A stretch of 64,000 nt of DNA from Trichobilharzia regenti (Eukaryota > Platyhelminthes > Trematoda > Strigeidida > Schistosomatidae), in contig OX235263.1 in NCBI GenBank assembly GCA_944472135.2, positions 9,903,517 to 9,967,516 on the forward strand, written 5' to 3'. Each line of letters begins with the position of its first letter. Position 1 is the first letter of the stretch. The notes beneath the pieces were generated by a model. The model saw nothing but the letters and a program-made list of their open reading frames with translations. It had not been told where the DNA came from and made no database searches. Shown here piece by piece: positions 22,205 to 33,194 of this stretch. The position numbers and the translations under genes were made by a program.

Positions 22205-22440
22205 TGTTTAGTTGTTCTAAAGTTTCCATCATGAGCTGACATCGGTTACAGAACCACTACAAAACCCACCCGGGAGTACTGGAAAGCTGCTTCATCCTAG
22301 TTTGGGACTCTTTATCAGTATGCACCCACGACAGGGTAACGAATCCAGGACCTTCTGGGCTACAAGGCAAGCGAGCTCGTAGACCATTAAACCACTGGGA
22401 CCTGATCCAATGGGCAGCCCATTAAATTCTAACTTTTAAC
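22205..22440 (-). mobile_element. SINE H-beta
   Basis: Reverse unit: CATGAGCTGACATCGGTTACAG, GGAGTACTGGAAAGCTGC, TTTGGGACTCTTTATCAGTA, then the tRNA-like part ending before TTCTAACTTTTAAC. The hammerhead has several changes and is predicted dead. Confidence 0.7.
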
Positions 22441-22483
22441 TTTGTCCTTTTTCTTATTTGAAACTATTCAATCAAGTCGTGCG

Positions 22484-22690
22484 TCGGTGGCACAACGCTA
22501 GAATGCTCACCGACCACTCATGTGGTCCAGGGTTCTGTCTCCAGCTGACACACTACTTTATCTCGCTAAGCCAGTAAGTAACAGGACTGGTAAAGATGGA
22601 GGGTTGTTGGGCATGAGGCAAGCAATCGCATCCTGTATAAATAAACACCGCTGCTACTGAAACTCTGAGGCTTTAGATTGAAAACTTCAA
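22484..22690 (+). mobile_element. SINE T1
   Basis: Head GTGCGTCGGTGGCACAACGC, a B-box-like CAGGGTTCTGTC, CTCGCTAAGCC and AATAAACACCGCTGCTACTG. Ends about 70 bases before the exon 7 acceptor. Confidence 0.75.
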
Positions 22691-22760
22691 TCAAATCACA
22701 TTATATTTTAATAAAGTTTTAATCATATTCAACTTTTTTAATTTGTCTACATATATTCAG

Positions 22761-22926
22761 GAACAGATAACAGCTGCGCCTAATTCAGCTGTATTGAAAT
22801 GGATGTATAATGGAGTGGATAAATTTGATCCAAGAATTCATGCTGGTATTTATACATGTAGAGCTGTTAATCCGTATTCATCATCTGTGAAACAAGTGTA
22901 CATCCCATATGATTTAATGCCTACAG
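22761..22926 (+). CDS. Ig-gene exon 7: second half of Ig4
   Basis: Acceptor ATATATTCAG ending at 22760; donor GTAAGT at 22927; phase 0 in, phase 1 out, 55 codons plus one base. It reads EQITAAPNSAVLKWMYNG and has a near-canonical Ig F-strand, RIHAGIYTCRAVNPYSS, followed by G-strand KQVYIPY. This is the best textbook Ig signature in the window. It is separated from its partner exon by a 6.7-kb intron full of PLE and RTE copies. Confidence 0.88.
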
Positions 22927-22989
22927 GTAAGTGTGGAATCGATTATTTTTTTTTTGTATTACTGCTTTATTCAACTAAGCTAACTTTTT

Positions 22990-23520
22990 GAAAAATACTT
23001 CTCTTATAAAAAGGATTTAGGAAATCCAAACTTGTAGAAGAATAGATAATTGAGTATTGGGTACTAATCTTTCTAGCATTCATGCCTCTCCCCCTCCTAA
23101 GGTATCCTTGGAGTGGTGTTTATGACGGCAGTCGAACAAAATACGGGTGGAATATGTATTTTTTTTCAATTCGTGGAAAATACCCATCCGGAACATTAGA
23201 GGGAAGAGAACAAGACGTTCAGCAACACAGATATCTGTCTTTTGGGAGATTTCATTCTCAAAAGCAGCTAGCTGTACAGTCACATTTATATACATTAGTT
23301 AACATGGATACAATTATTATTTATTTATTTATTTAATTCCACAAAGTAACGAAGGAGATAATTAAAATGTTTCAACTTGATATGAAAGTTTGAAGGTATG
23401 AATACACATTACAACAAGGGGGCTTAGAGACAAGATTATGTGTACAAAGTTAATATTTGATAACTGAAGAAATAATTTTAAGGGAGAATAAAAGGTGACA
23501 ATCATTTCCAACTTGATATG
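22990..23520. other. Unassigned intronic stretch
   Basis: Overlapping frames on both strands at 23080-23336 are chance shadows with no motif. Repeat origin suspected, not shown. Confidence 0.35.
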
Positions 23521-24310
23521 GATAACGAGAGTCGCTGCTTCCCATTCGGTTTCCACTCGACCGACGACCTAGAGTGTGATGTCACTTGGTGGTTTGTTTT
23601 CTCAGAGTATGGCCAACCAATCCACCTCCATTTCTTCCTGCATATTTGTTATACCATTGATTCTTGCTCACTCATCACCACAGATCCCTGTTGCTGATCT
23701 TTTTGGCCGGCCATCTGATCTGGAGCAAGGCATTGAGTGAAGACAGGTGCTGATGAAGGTCTTTAGTTTGGTCGAAGTGCCCTTCGTGACATGGCTCCAA
23801 GTTTCTGATCTGTACAGTAAGTAGCACTGACTTCACATTGGAGTTGAAAATACGGATCTTATTTTTGATGCTGAGTGCTGTTGACCTCCACCGCATAGGT
23901 TTGAGAGTAATAAAGGCCTGACTTGCCTTCCTGATACTCGCCTTGATGATGTCCTCATCAGTTCCGTCTGCCTGTAGTTGAAACGATGCTTTCCAGACAG
24001 GTAGGTAGGTAAGTGAAGGAGAAATGCTTCTTTCAGACTCTTACCATTGATGCTGATTGTTGTCTTGTTGTCGATCTCGCTGTTGGACAGGAATCTTCAT
24101 CATCGCCTCTGTTTTCTCTATGTTCACCTTAAGGAAGTCCTATCTTTGGTACTTCTTCTGAGAACACTTGTTGCTTTTCACATGCATATCATCCAGTTTG
24201 TGTGAAATCAGGCAAATATCATCGGCGAAATTCAGATCCTCCAAGTATTTTGTGTGGGTCGATTTTATACCTGTCTCCTCATTGCCCACTGTCTGTTTCA
24301 CTATCCATTA
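23521..24310 (-). mobile_element. RTE-like LINE, truncated at both ends
   Basis: Minus strand carries the RT motif C region (GGAGGATCTGAATTTCGCCG), the STALSIKNKIRIFNSNVKSV block and part of the C-terminus. Lacks the terminal CCTATGTTCC. Same family as 19945-21085. Confidence 0.75.
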
Positions 24311-24446
24311 TAAATTATAAATGCCTGCCCATAGGTAAAGAAATACAACTGGAAGATTTCCATTTACTAATTATGTAAACAGTTATGCATAACTGCCTGT
24401 CAACTTTTAATACTTTTGTTTGATGTGTTTTTCTTTTTTCTTCAAG

Positions 24447-24556
24447 ATTTTGAGACACCAATTACTCCGGAAGTACGTATCTTCTCAAATGTCAATGAAA
24501 TATTCCAAGATGCTGAGGATCGATATGTTCGTGTTATTCAAGGTCAACCATTTGAA
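24447..24556 (+). CDS. Ig-gene exon 8: A-B strands of Ig5
   Basis: Acceptor TTCTTCAAG ending at 24446; donor GTAAGT at 24557; 110 bases, phase 1 in, phase 0 out. It reads DFETPITPEVRIFSN and ends RYVRVIQGQPFE, the usual approach to the first Ig Cys, which is supplied by the exon at 26844. Layout and phase match exon 1. Confidence 0.85.
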
Positions 24557-24809
24557 GTAAGTTATATCGTATGTACAATCGTCGTATATATATCGCTGAT
24601 TTATTTTATTCAAGTGTTCTGTATGCATCTGAGCGGAGGCATGGAATTATATCCTTCTGATGAATATAGTTAGCTGAAAACGACTCACGTCAGTCGGTGT
24701 GATACTTGCCGGAGTGGTGATCGGAGTGGTTTGAACACCACTACAGACGAATAATAAGTTCACTCTGACATCAATGAGAATCTGAAAATTTCGAAATTGC
24801 AGTCGAACT

Positions 24810-25770
24810 CCTCTACACTTTGAGGTATACCTCATTCGTTGGTTACTGATAAAGTGTTGAATAGAAATGCAAAAGACGTATTAATAATAAAGGTTCTATC
24901 GATAACAAGGGTGAAGAAGTGAGGCGATCTGTGATAACACGAATAATGAAAAACAGCATGGTTAAACAGGTAGGCGTAATAGTCGATAAAGGCTAGTAAA
25001 ACCAAATGAACCAATAAAGTAATGCTAGATTGTAAGGGGAGTAAATCCAATACGTTTTTAATGAAGATGTGATAGAATCAAGGGGTGATAATAAAGGGAT
25101 TGAAAATATAAACAGGTGCGGTGAAGAAATCATCATGTCTCAATAGGCCAGGGAGGGATAATGGCTCCACGAACTTCTTTTGAATGCACAGTTTAGGTTT
25201 AATAGTTGGAATACCTATCGCCTTAGCTGTGTGCACAGTAGATGAATACGAAGTCTATTGGCAAGATTCGTTGGGATACGATGAATTACTTTGAAGGCTC
25301 CCGTTTTCTCCACTATATGACCAGTATCAATTAAATGTGACAAAATTGAGCTACGGATTGTTTTGTCTGTCCTTTGTCAAACCACCACGATAGCAGATGT
25401 TCAGTAACACGTTGGCTAAGCTGTCTAGTAGTATGGCCAACATAACTGTCACTGCAGGTGCAGTTGAATTGATAAATACACATAGATGTGGCAAAACTAT
25501 CAAGCTTATCCCTCGTTTGCGTCCCAGTCATTCGTCGGCTAGAGAATGGCAAACACAGGTTTACTACATAAAACGTTCTTATATACTCCTGAAAAGTCTC
25601 TGAAATAAAATCTCACTTAATAAGTCACCATTATATTGTAACTTAATAAATAGAGGTTTTTTACGTGCAGTCATATTCTTAGGTTTTTCATGAGTTTTTT
25701 AATATCTTTTTTATGAAACCACTCGGATAGCCCATCTTCGTTAAGGAATCGTGAATAATATTCGAAAAGA
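24810..25770 (-). mobile_element. PLE with GIY-YIG domain and end of RT
   Basis: Minus frame 25331-25552 reads SMCIYQFNCTCSDSYVGHTT, the GIY-YIG signature (C-x-C, SYVGHT/TR), then RQLSQRVTEH. RT end lies upstream at 25600-25760. The conserved end ACTTCTTTTGAATGCACAG is at 25168. Confidence 0.75.
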
Positions 25771-25959
25771 CATATGAATTCCCTTCGACTGTTGTGATAA
25801 CAGACGTACAGATGTCTTGCTGATTGATTGCTCATAGTACAACTATGAACAAAAGCCCAGCAGCAGACCTAATCGGCACACTGCATATGGCTCGCAAAAG
25901 TAGGGGAGAAATTTCTAAGGAAATATAATGAACAGAAATATATCAGTGGAGTTTGATGG

Positions 25960-26240
25960 ATCTTCGACTTCCTAAATAGCGAATTCATCTGCACTATTAA
26001 GATCAATACTGATGCCTATCGTCAGCATTTTCAAGTCATTATTTCTTAGCGTCTCGCGGTCTTCAGCTTTAAGCGCCTTACTAAAATCAACTGTCGAAGA
26101 CTTCATGAATTGGTAATACGTTTTAGTATGACCGCTGCTAACTCTTTTCCAGCCCAACGCTGTGTCAGATAACATTTCTTGACGAGGAAGTTGATAGCCT
26201 TACATGCGTATTAAGTGTTTTAACTATCTTGATCAAGCCA
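25960..26240 (-). mobile_element. RTE-related LINE (second subfamily) fragment
   Basis: Minus frame LGWKRVSSGHTKTYYQFMKS parallels DWKKASGGQTKTWHQSMKS of the copy at 56713-57240. Confidence 0.6.
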
Positions 26241-26454
26241 GTTTCTCAGCTTCATCAACTGATTTCTCCTTCTTATCTAACACCACATTATACCAATTTT
26301 TAGGTGTACTAAAGCTTAAACAACTGTGGCCAGATGAAGGTGGCTTCTTGCTGTCCCTACTTTGAAAGGCCACGCATCACAGAGATAAAGAAGGATAAAG
26401 TGTGGTACAAGCATTTGGACGTTGTGAAGCTGAAGAACAACTAATCTTTATGTA

Positions 26455-26745
26455 CTTAATTGGTGGATGGTGACTAACAGTGGAATCCTATTGGGGACTC
26501 TTCGGCTGGATGTACTTGCATTCCTTGGTGAACCCACTGGTGGATGCATGCAGTTGACGAGTCCTAAATAAGATGAAATGCGTATCCTAGATTCCACTGG
26601 TAGTCACCATCCACTAATTAACTTCTCATTATATGCCCAGACATCGTTTGAAGCATCTGCACAAGAAGATGACATGTGAACCTTAGACTGAGCACTTTTG
26701 GTCCAATCAATCGACGCTAGGGAAAATCTAAAATTGAATTCAATA
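26455..26745. mobile_element. Rearranged SINE H-alpha
   Basis: A minus piece (26458-26520), a plus piece with hammerhead remnant (26551-26595) and a plus head beginning ATGCCCAGACATCG at 26634, i.e. partial units end to end. It ends about 100 bases from the exon 9 acceptor. Confidence 0.65.
26551..26595 (+). ncRNA. Hammerhead remnant (H-alpha)
   Basis: TTGACGAG for CTGACGAG (one core change), GAAAT-GCGT-ATC stem III of the U-A type, stem I weakened. Predicted inactive. Confidence 0.5.
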
Positions 26746-26843
26746 ATCTTTATGTACTTTTACCCACATTCGTTCATTTCCTTTTTTCTGATGTTAACAA
26801 GCAGTGATATTAATTTATCTCATGAATTACATTTTCTCTTTAG

Positions 26844-27102
26844 CTGATTTGTACCTTTTATGGACATCCTCCCCCAGAAGGTGGTCTACAATGGTCTATT
26901 GATAGATTCAACGGTACACGTAGTTCATTAAGTTCACATTGGTTATCAATGCAAGGCTTGATAATTCATTCTGGTCGTCATTATTGGACACAGATTGGTT
27001 CACCACAATTTGATGCACAAGGTAGACATACCGGGGTATTTCAGTGTACAGCATTGAATTCTATTGGTCAAATAATTGAAAGAGATCAAGTCAGAGTTGA
27101 AC
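26844..27102 (+). CDS. Ig-gene exon 9: rest of Ig5
   Basis: Acceptor CTCTTTAG ending at 26843; donor GTAAGT at 27103; phase 0 in, phase 1 out. It starts LICTFYGHPPPEGGLQW (first Cys, Gly-His-Pro-Pro-Pro loop and Trp, a classic I-set start), has sequon NGT, and ends with GRHTGVFQCTALNSIG and the G-strand IIERDQVRVE. Ig4 and Ig5 are the two domains that keep a near-canonical second-Cys signature. The frame stays open past the donor to an in-frame stop, so retained intron would truncate the protein. Confidence 0.9.
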
Positions 27103-27174
27103 GTAAGTTAAATTTTAAATGTTTTATATATGATCATTTGTTTCCAAGTTAATTTTGCATTACATTAGACCCAA

Positions 27175-27262
27175 ATGTTCGATCCGTGTTGACACGTTGG
27201 CCAGTTGTGTGCACATGAGGTTATCCAGAATGCGGACTTCGTTCTATTTAGGATTCTTCATC
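27175..27262 (-). mobile_element. SINE H-alpha hammerhead-end fragment
   Basis: Minus strand: CCAGATGAAGAATCCTAAAT and CGAAGTCCGCATTCTGG. Core changed at several places. Confidence 0.5.
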
Positions 27263-27284
27263 TGGATGCATCTGCACGTCTTTA

Positions 27285-27440
27285 TTTTTAGATTTTTTTT
27301 TTGATTTACAGCTTGATTCCATACTGTATTTTTGGTACAAGTATGGAATTTTCAGCATGGATATCGGTAGCCCAAATTTTGCAGGCCGACCATAGATATC
27401 AGGTGTGCGCCGGCGTGGGCTCGAACCCCGTCCATTAATT
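27285..27440 (-). mobile_element. SINE T2 (same tRNA-like head, CR1-like tail), partial
   Basis: CAGCTTGATTCCATAC and GGTACAAGTATGGAATTTTC, then CGACCATAGATATCAGGTGT and GGGCTCGAACCCCGTCCA. Parallels the fuller copy at 28921-29112. Confidence 0.6.
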
Positions 27441-27640
27441 GATAATGTTCCCATTAAAACTCCAAAGTTGCATCTATTGTCTCAAATGCCAAAGTTTTAC
27501 GCACTAGTTTACGAGGGATATAAGAGGATAATTGGGAGCCCAATCACTTAGTGCAAACTGCAGACACGTCCAGATGACCAGTCCTAAGTAGGATAAAGTG
27601 TGTGTCCTTAACTCCACTGCCAGTCACCTCCAACCAAGTG
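27441..27640. mobile_element. SINE H-alpha pieces
   Basis: Left, a minus tRNA-like part (TCTCAAATGCCAAAGTTTTACGC); right, a plus hammerhead end (CCAGATGACCAGTCC, then CTCCACTGCCAGTCACC). Both decayed. Confidence 0.5.
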
Positions 27641-28560
27641 CAACTCTGTTCTATATGATAATGTGTGCCGCTATGTTTTAGTATCATGCCGATAACTGAA
27701 CAGAAAGTGTTTATATTGTATCACACCGACAGATCTGTGAGTAGAGAATGTTCTGACGAGAAAAGATTCATGTTTTGTTTTTTTATTCAAAAAACTAGAA
27801 AAAGGCAGATCAATAGGAAGGAGGTAGAAAAATTGATTAAGAAACTAAACATTCAGTGAAAACTCAAATCTTAGTGTAAGGTTGATATATTTTACCACTC
27901 AGATTGGTTGTTTAGTTAACAATATTACTGAATGGTCCAGTGTTCGGAAGGACAAAAAAGTGTAATTCGCCAGACTGTTATAACTGAACTGACCCGTCGC
28001 CGCCAATTTGTTATGACTGAAGTGAACTAAATAAATCCATTGCTACTTTGTTATGTCTGAGCCTGTTAATTACACTATAACAGCAATGAACTCGACTGGT
28101 ATGCTAATACGTCTCTATTTGTCCGTTGTGCCTTCCGATTCACTGAGCCACGCAAATATCAAAAGACAAAGGCTTGCCTGTGACACTAAGATATTTTATT
28201 GTTGTACTATACTATATAGTTTAAGAAACAACACATGATATTTACACATTTTCTTTACCATAATAAAGTCGGCTCACAACCGTGAGAATGAACTGATCGT
28301 ATTGACTGGATATAGTGATACAAAACACATTCCCGTAGTAACTCCATCACAAGATAAATCACACACTTCGTGGGAAAGGATGGTATACTATCTATGATCG
28401 GTCCTATCACAGGCGTTGATATATATATATATATATAAAATCATGAAATTGGTACGTCACGAAAAACATTTCTAACTGGTTAATTCAAATACCCTATTAG
28501 TTTATTTATTAGATGGATCTGTGATCTGTGAACGCGCCACTTGAGGACATAATGCTGGGA
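27641..28560. other. Unassigned intronic stretch
   Basis: Holds a short TA microsatellite at 28417-28436. The frame at 27665-27859 has no motif or splice context. No exon found. Confidence 0.4.
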
Positions 28561-28569
28561 GTACAGCTG

Positions 28570-30100
28570 TGGTCTGTCTACCACAGTATTCAAATTCCTT
28601 CAAAGGAAAATATACAAACAAACTGAGGCAGTTGACATGATATTATCAAAATCCCCGGTTGTGGCAGATATCTTCATGGATAGGTGGGAAAACATAGCAG
28701 TTGAAATGTTCAGCCACACCCCAAACGTATGGTGGAGGTATGTAGACGACACAATCACTGTACTTAGAACACAGGATATGTAGATAGATTTTTCGAACAC
28801 ATTAACTCAAAGGTGGAGGCAATTCAATTCAGTGATGAATTAGAAAGTCAAGAAGGGGAAGTGCCAATGTTAGATTGCAGTGTAAAAAGGATAGAAGACG
28901 GGAAGTTAAACACACTAGGGTGTTTTATTTTATTTTGATTACAGCTTGATTCCACACCGTTTTTGGTACAAGTATGGAATTTTCAGCGTGGATATCGGTA
29001 GCCCAATTTTCACAGCTGACCATAGATATCAGTGTGTTCGGCGTGGCTCGAACCCGGACCATGTGCATGGTCAACGAGAGTCCTAACCACTGTGCCACCG
29101 ACTCACAGGAAACCCACACATTCAAACCGATATTTGGACTTCCGATCATTCCATCCTGTGTCAGTGAAAGTAGGATTGGTGAAATGCTTAAATGACAACA
29201 GAGCACAAAATCTAAGTAGTACCAAGGAAAATCTAAGACAGGAAGTGATACATATAAGAGAAGCCATGAAACTTAATAATTACCCTGGTAAATTAGTCAG
29301 GAAATATGTAAGGAAATGTAAAAATAAAATAAATAAGAATAGCAGTAGTAATATTAGTGACAAAATGCATGTCAAACATGCGCAAGACAGCACCAACAAC
29401 AAGGAATCTAAATCATCATTAGTACTTCCATACAAGGAAGGAATCTCGGAAACCTTACTCGTAATTCTTAACAAGGCAGGCAGGAATAAAAGTGTCTGGC
29501 ATTCAAACCCACAAACTCAATTAGAAAGATGCTTGGTCGGTTAAAGAATCAGTTCTGTGGAGCCAATAAAACAAAACAATTTAGTTTATCTAATACCCTT
29601 ATTGCAATGATTTTCAGATCAAATACATAGGTCAAAGTAGTAGAAAAGGGGCAGTCAGACTAGCGGAGCACAAAAGCTTATCAGCAAGATCTAGATTAGT
29701 AGACCCGAACAAGATAGGAAATCTAGAAAATAGTTCAGCTATAGCACACACTACATGCAATTACACACAACCCATGAAATAGAATGGATGGGATAGAATG
29801 ACAGTTGTAAAATCTAATGTACCAGCAAGATGGAGGGAAAGATTGATGTCTACGGAAGCTTTGTTTATCGAATCAACTGCAAATACGTGCAGTAGGAATG
29901 GTTCAACACCTATCCACTCGGATATCTGGAAAATTCTACTACCCCAACGACGACAAATATAGGAAAGAGCCAAAAAAACTATAAAACTCAAGTTTCGAAG
30001 TCGTGTGGTTACAATTGATATGATTATGGACAATAATAGATTGTATTCGAAACGTCATCCAGTAAATAATACTGTCTCATCACTGTGTGATACATCTAAT
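28570..30100 (+). mobile_element. PLE, RT to GIY-YIG, interrupted by a SINE
   Basis: The RT part reads SPVVADIFMDRWEN and WWRYVDDTITVLRT (YVDD catalytic motif, 28640-28780). It is cut by SINE T2 (28921-29112), then continues KPTHSNRYLDFRSFHPVSVK and a basic linker to 29544. GIY-YIG remnants follow at 29600-29760 (AAATACATAGGTCAAAGTAG) and the C-terminal region at 29780-30030. Frames are broken at several points. Confidence 0.8.
28921..29112 (-). mobile_element. SINE T2 inserted in a PLE
   Basis: On the minus strand: tRNA-like head GAGTCGGTGGCACAGTGG, B-box GGGTTCGAGCC, then CTGATATCTATGGTCAGC and a tail CTGAAAATTCCATACTTG ... GGAATCAAGCTGTAATC and AAAATAAAATAAAA. It splits the PLE frame between LNT and KPTHSNRY. 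Confidence 0.7.
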
Positions 30101-30660
30101 AAACAAACTAATATGGAATTACTTACTACCACAGTGTCCAAGTTTTACACATATACTAATAAGACTACTTCAAACTTTTGTCAACAGCTGCCACCTTTGC
30201 TAGCTCCTGTTATGTATTCGTCGCCAAATTATTGTTATGTACTGGTCGAGAATTTAATAGTCCTGACGCAAGAAGGCGGAAATCAGAAGACCACTAGGTT
30301 TTGCGATGATACTTATATTTTCCAAACACAAGGAGTATGCAAAAGTGGTATCACGCCAAAGTAAGTAGACACACAAGATGGTGTGAGCGAAATATATATG
30401 AATGTCCAGACAAGTGTGTGAACAAATCAATGGACAGTCTTAACATGAATGGCTAATTATAATGAAGTATCGATCCATATATACATAGCAAAATATAGCA
30501 GACATGTCAACAATCACACATATAATATGGATATCTGTCACCAAGCAACGGACTGTCAACAAACACTCATATTATATATAATATAAGGGGAATATACATT
30601 GTTAAAGGAGACAGGTTCATCAAAGTGAAATGGTCACAGACTAAGCGAGCAACAGAAAGA
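30101..30660. other. PLE non-coding end region
   Basis: Part (about 30230-30480) is repeated inverted at 40680-40925, with GTCCTGACGCAAGAA and GTTCGTACAC-like phrases, so I read it as PLE untranslated or terminal sequence. The frame 30005-30364 is not a supported gene. Confidence 0.45.
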
Positions 30661-30668
30661 GAGACCAC

Positions 30669-30671
<3 letters not shown>

Positions 30672-30713
<42 letters not shown>
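30672..30713 (+). repeat. TA microsatellite
   Basis: About 20 TA units without interruption. Confidence 0.95.
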
Positions 30714-30714
<1 letters not shown>

Positions 30715-30715
<1 letters not shown>

Positions 30716-31095
30716 ATACATATCAGCTCCATATTGAAGAACAAACCTCTAGGAAGAATTAGCACCAAAAACGCTGCCTGACAACAAAGCAACCAAGAGC
30801 CCATTGCTTAGCAAATACGGAGAGGGAATTGGAGATTGATAGGGGACGGTCTGAGGAGACTGTCTAATGAAATCGCTCGCCAGGTCATCGTTCAAATGGA
30901 ACCCAAATAGGGAGCGACAAGTTAAACATCCAAGAGTGACATAGAGGAGACCTTTCGAGGAGGAGACAACAGACTATGGGCAGTCATGGGATCAGCTAAA
31001 GAATACCGTGGAGAATAGAACAAATTGGAGACATGCTATCGAATCCGTATGTTCCACTTGCAACCAAGGAGAACAAGAGTATTAATATAATGATA
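30715..31095 (+). mobile_element. RTE-like LINE 3'-terminal fragment
   Basis: Readings RRPFEEETTDYGQSW-like and a degenerate end CGTATGTTCCACTTGCAACC with AATATAATGATAATAA tail. Confidence 0.6.
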
Positions 31096-31201
31096 ATAAA
31101 TCACATCGTCGCTACTTTAAACATTCCATTTATGAACTGGGTATATACCCTTTCCTACGAAAGAAACAAACTAGGCTATTAAAAAGGTAATACTGTGGGA
31201 A

Positions 31202-31430
31202 CTGTGCGTCGGTGGCACGACGGTAGAACGCTCGTCAACCACGCATGTGGTCCGGGGTTCGATCCCTCGCCGACACACACCTTTATCTCGCTCAGCTATT
31301 AGTAAGACTGGTTAAAAGGAAAGCTTGGGCATATGAAGGCTAGCAATCCCATAGCATAAAAATAAACACCACTGCCACTGAAACCCTATGTTCCACAGGG
31401 AATGTAAAGGAATAAGAACAATTGTAGGAA
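31202..31430 (+). mobile_element. SINE T1 with near-complete tRNA-like head
   Basis: Head TGTGCGTCGGTGGCACGACG with B-box GGGTTCGATCCC and the closing GCCGACACACA pairing with the start. Tail GAAACCCTATGTTCCACAGG and GAATGTAAAGGAATAA. Confidence 0.8.
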
Positions 31431-32049
31431 CTGTATGTAATACATGAGGTAGGACAGACTTTATTCTGATTTCATAATAGAAATAGTTTCAGTCAATATA
31501 TTTCAACTCAACAGTTTTGTTAGATTTCCCTGTAAACTCTGGAACCTTCCGATCGGAAATTACTTGATATTTAAAGTAATTACTTCCCTTTTTTTTGAAA
31601 AATTCATCAAACAATAAGTGGAAGTAATTTATCTGAAAGGTGCAGTGTGTTTGCGTAACACACTTTGGACACTCTTATCACACATATACTTGTCATACAT
31701 ATTTACGTAGAGCATAAAGGATTACATTTTTTTTAATCAGAAGTGAGTTAGGAAGAAAGTGGGAGGGGGGTTGAAAACATTACGAAGCTTGGTTCTAACT
31801 GGTTTCGCTCATCAGTACTTTCATACGCCCCCCCCTCTTCTTTCTTATCTTGTTTTTCTTAACCCATTTTCCAACCTCTTATCTGTGATCTTGACCCCTA
31901 GACACTTTGATATGTATTGATGAAACTACGATCCTATGGGATCTGTTGTCTTTTGTATAAAGATGCAAGACAAGTACGCGTGTGACCAGACAGACAGAAA
32001 TGTGTTATTCTTTAATTCATGGAGAATTCCTATTGGACATATAGAGAAT
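31431..32049. other. Unassigned intronic stretch
   Basis: Contains G-run GGGAGGGGGG and C-run CGCCCCCCCCTC at 31760-31836 flanking a short region, suggesting an imperfect inverted pair. No coding exon. Confidence 0.4.
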
Positions 32050-32210
32050 CAAGAGAAATGACTCAGCGGAGGGACTCTTTTCAACAACGAAATTTTCATT
32101 AAGCAGAACAATGGCATATATATATGGTTTCTTAAGAAATTATATCCAGTGAGGGAATTGAATCAAAGCTGTGATAGTAGTATAATAATAATAATAATTT
32201 TTAATTTTCC
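32050..32210 (-). mobile_element. PLE non-coding end fragment
   Basis: TATATATATGGTTTCTTAAG-AAATTATATCC and GTGAGGGAATT match 21390-21460 nearly base for base. Confidence 0.55.
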
Positions 32211-32211
32211 C

Positions 32212-32425
32212 TTCACGTTCACAGTGGAACATAGGACTCCAAGCTAGTGGCTTGAAGTTTCTGTAGCAGTGTTTATTTTTACAGGATGGGGTTGCTAGCC
32301 TCATGCCCAACTTTCCTATTTACCAGCATTATATCTGACGAGGTAAAGGAGTGCACCGGCCAGGGATTGAACCCCGGATCATGTGCATGGTCGGCCAGCG
32401 TCCTAACCGCTGTGCCACCGACGCA
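32212..32425 (-). mobile_element. SINE T1
   Basis: Reverse of the family: CCTTCACGTTCACAGTGG at the tail end, GTGCCACCGACGCACG at the head end. It sits back to back with the plus copy at 32535 inside PLE debris. Confidence 0.8.
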
Positions 32426-32534
32426 CGTGATAGTAGTATGCAATGTAACTAATATGTTTGTCATTTATAATGATAGTTCAGTGTTAATTGGCAAAACAAT
32501 TAATTTCATATATAGAATAATTCATAGGATGCAT

Positions 32535-32775
32535 AGAACGTCGGTGACACAGTCGTTAGGACGCTCGCCGACCATGCACATGGACCTGGGTTTGATCCCC
32601 ATCCACTGACGCATTCCTTTACCTCGCTAAGTCAGCAGGGAGACTGGTAAAGTGGAAAGGTTTGGCATGAGGCTAGCAACCCCATCCTGCAAAAATTAAC
32701 ACTGCTACAGAAACTTTAAGTCTCTAGCTTGAAGGCACCCTATGTTCCACTGGGAACGTGAAGGAAAAAAAATAG
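32535..32775 (+). mobile_element. SINE T1
   Basis: CGTCGGTGACACAGTCGTTA, B-box GGGTTTGATCCC, CTCGCTAAGTC and tail CACCCTATGTTCCACTGGG-AACGTGAAGGA plus A-rich end. Confidence 0.8.
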
Positions 32776-32779
32776 AACC

Positions 32780-33180
32780 TGGAAGGAGTGTGTACAATTA
32801 TAGGATTAATAGACAAATAGAATAAGAATAAAAACTTTAGGTAACACTGTTTGAAGTTTGATAACATAGAATTCAGTGAACTGATTTAGAATGACAAGCT
32901 GAGCGAGTGCGGTAATACTGAGGACAATTCAAGGTGAGAATAATAATAATAATAATAGTAACAATTGACGCAATAAACGAAAAGCACACAAATTGAACAA
33001 ACAAAATAGAAAATAAGTAGAGAGAAAATGTGATTAGGGATTATCATACTTTCGCGCATAAAGGGATTAAAACCATGGAGGGGTTGAATGGACATTTTCT
33101 CTATACAGAGATCTGGCTTCTCTACTTTGATGGCCATGATCAAACAGACTGTCATCTACCACCTGTACACTTTAGATGTG
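32780..33180 (-). mobile_element. PLE non-coding and short coding remnant
   Basis: AATAATAATAATAATAGTAA run and TAGAATTCAGTG flank parallel 21680-21800. No frame kept. Confidence 0.45.
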
Positions 33181-33194
33181 CAATATTATATTAT

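Noticed and set aside
29032..29544. 170-codon plus-strand frame as a gene
   Set aside because: Its first third comes from SINE T2 and the rest from a PLE; a chance join of two elements.
30672..30713. CRISPR-like or satellite array
   Set aside because: Plain TA microsatellite; no spaced repeats anywhere in the window.
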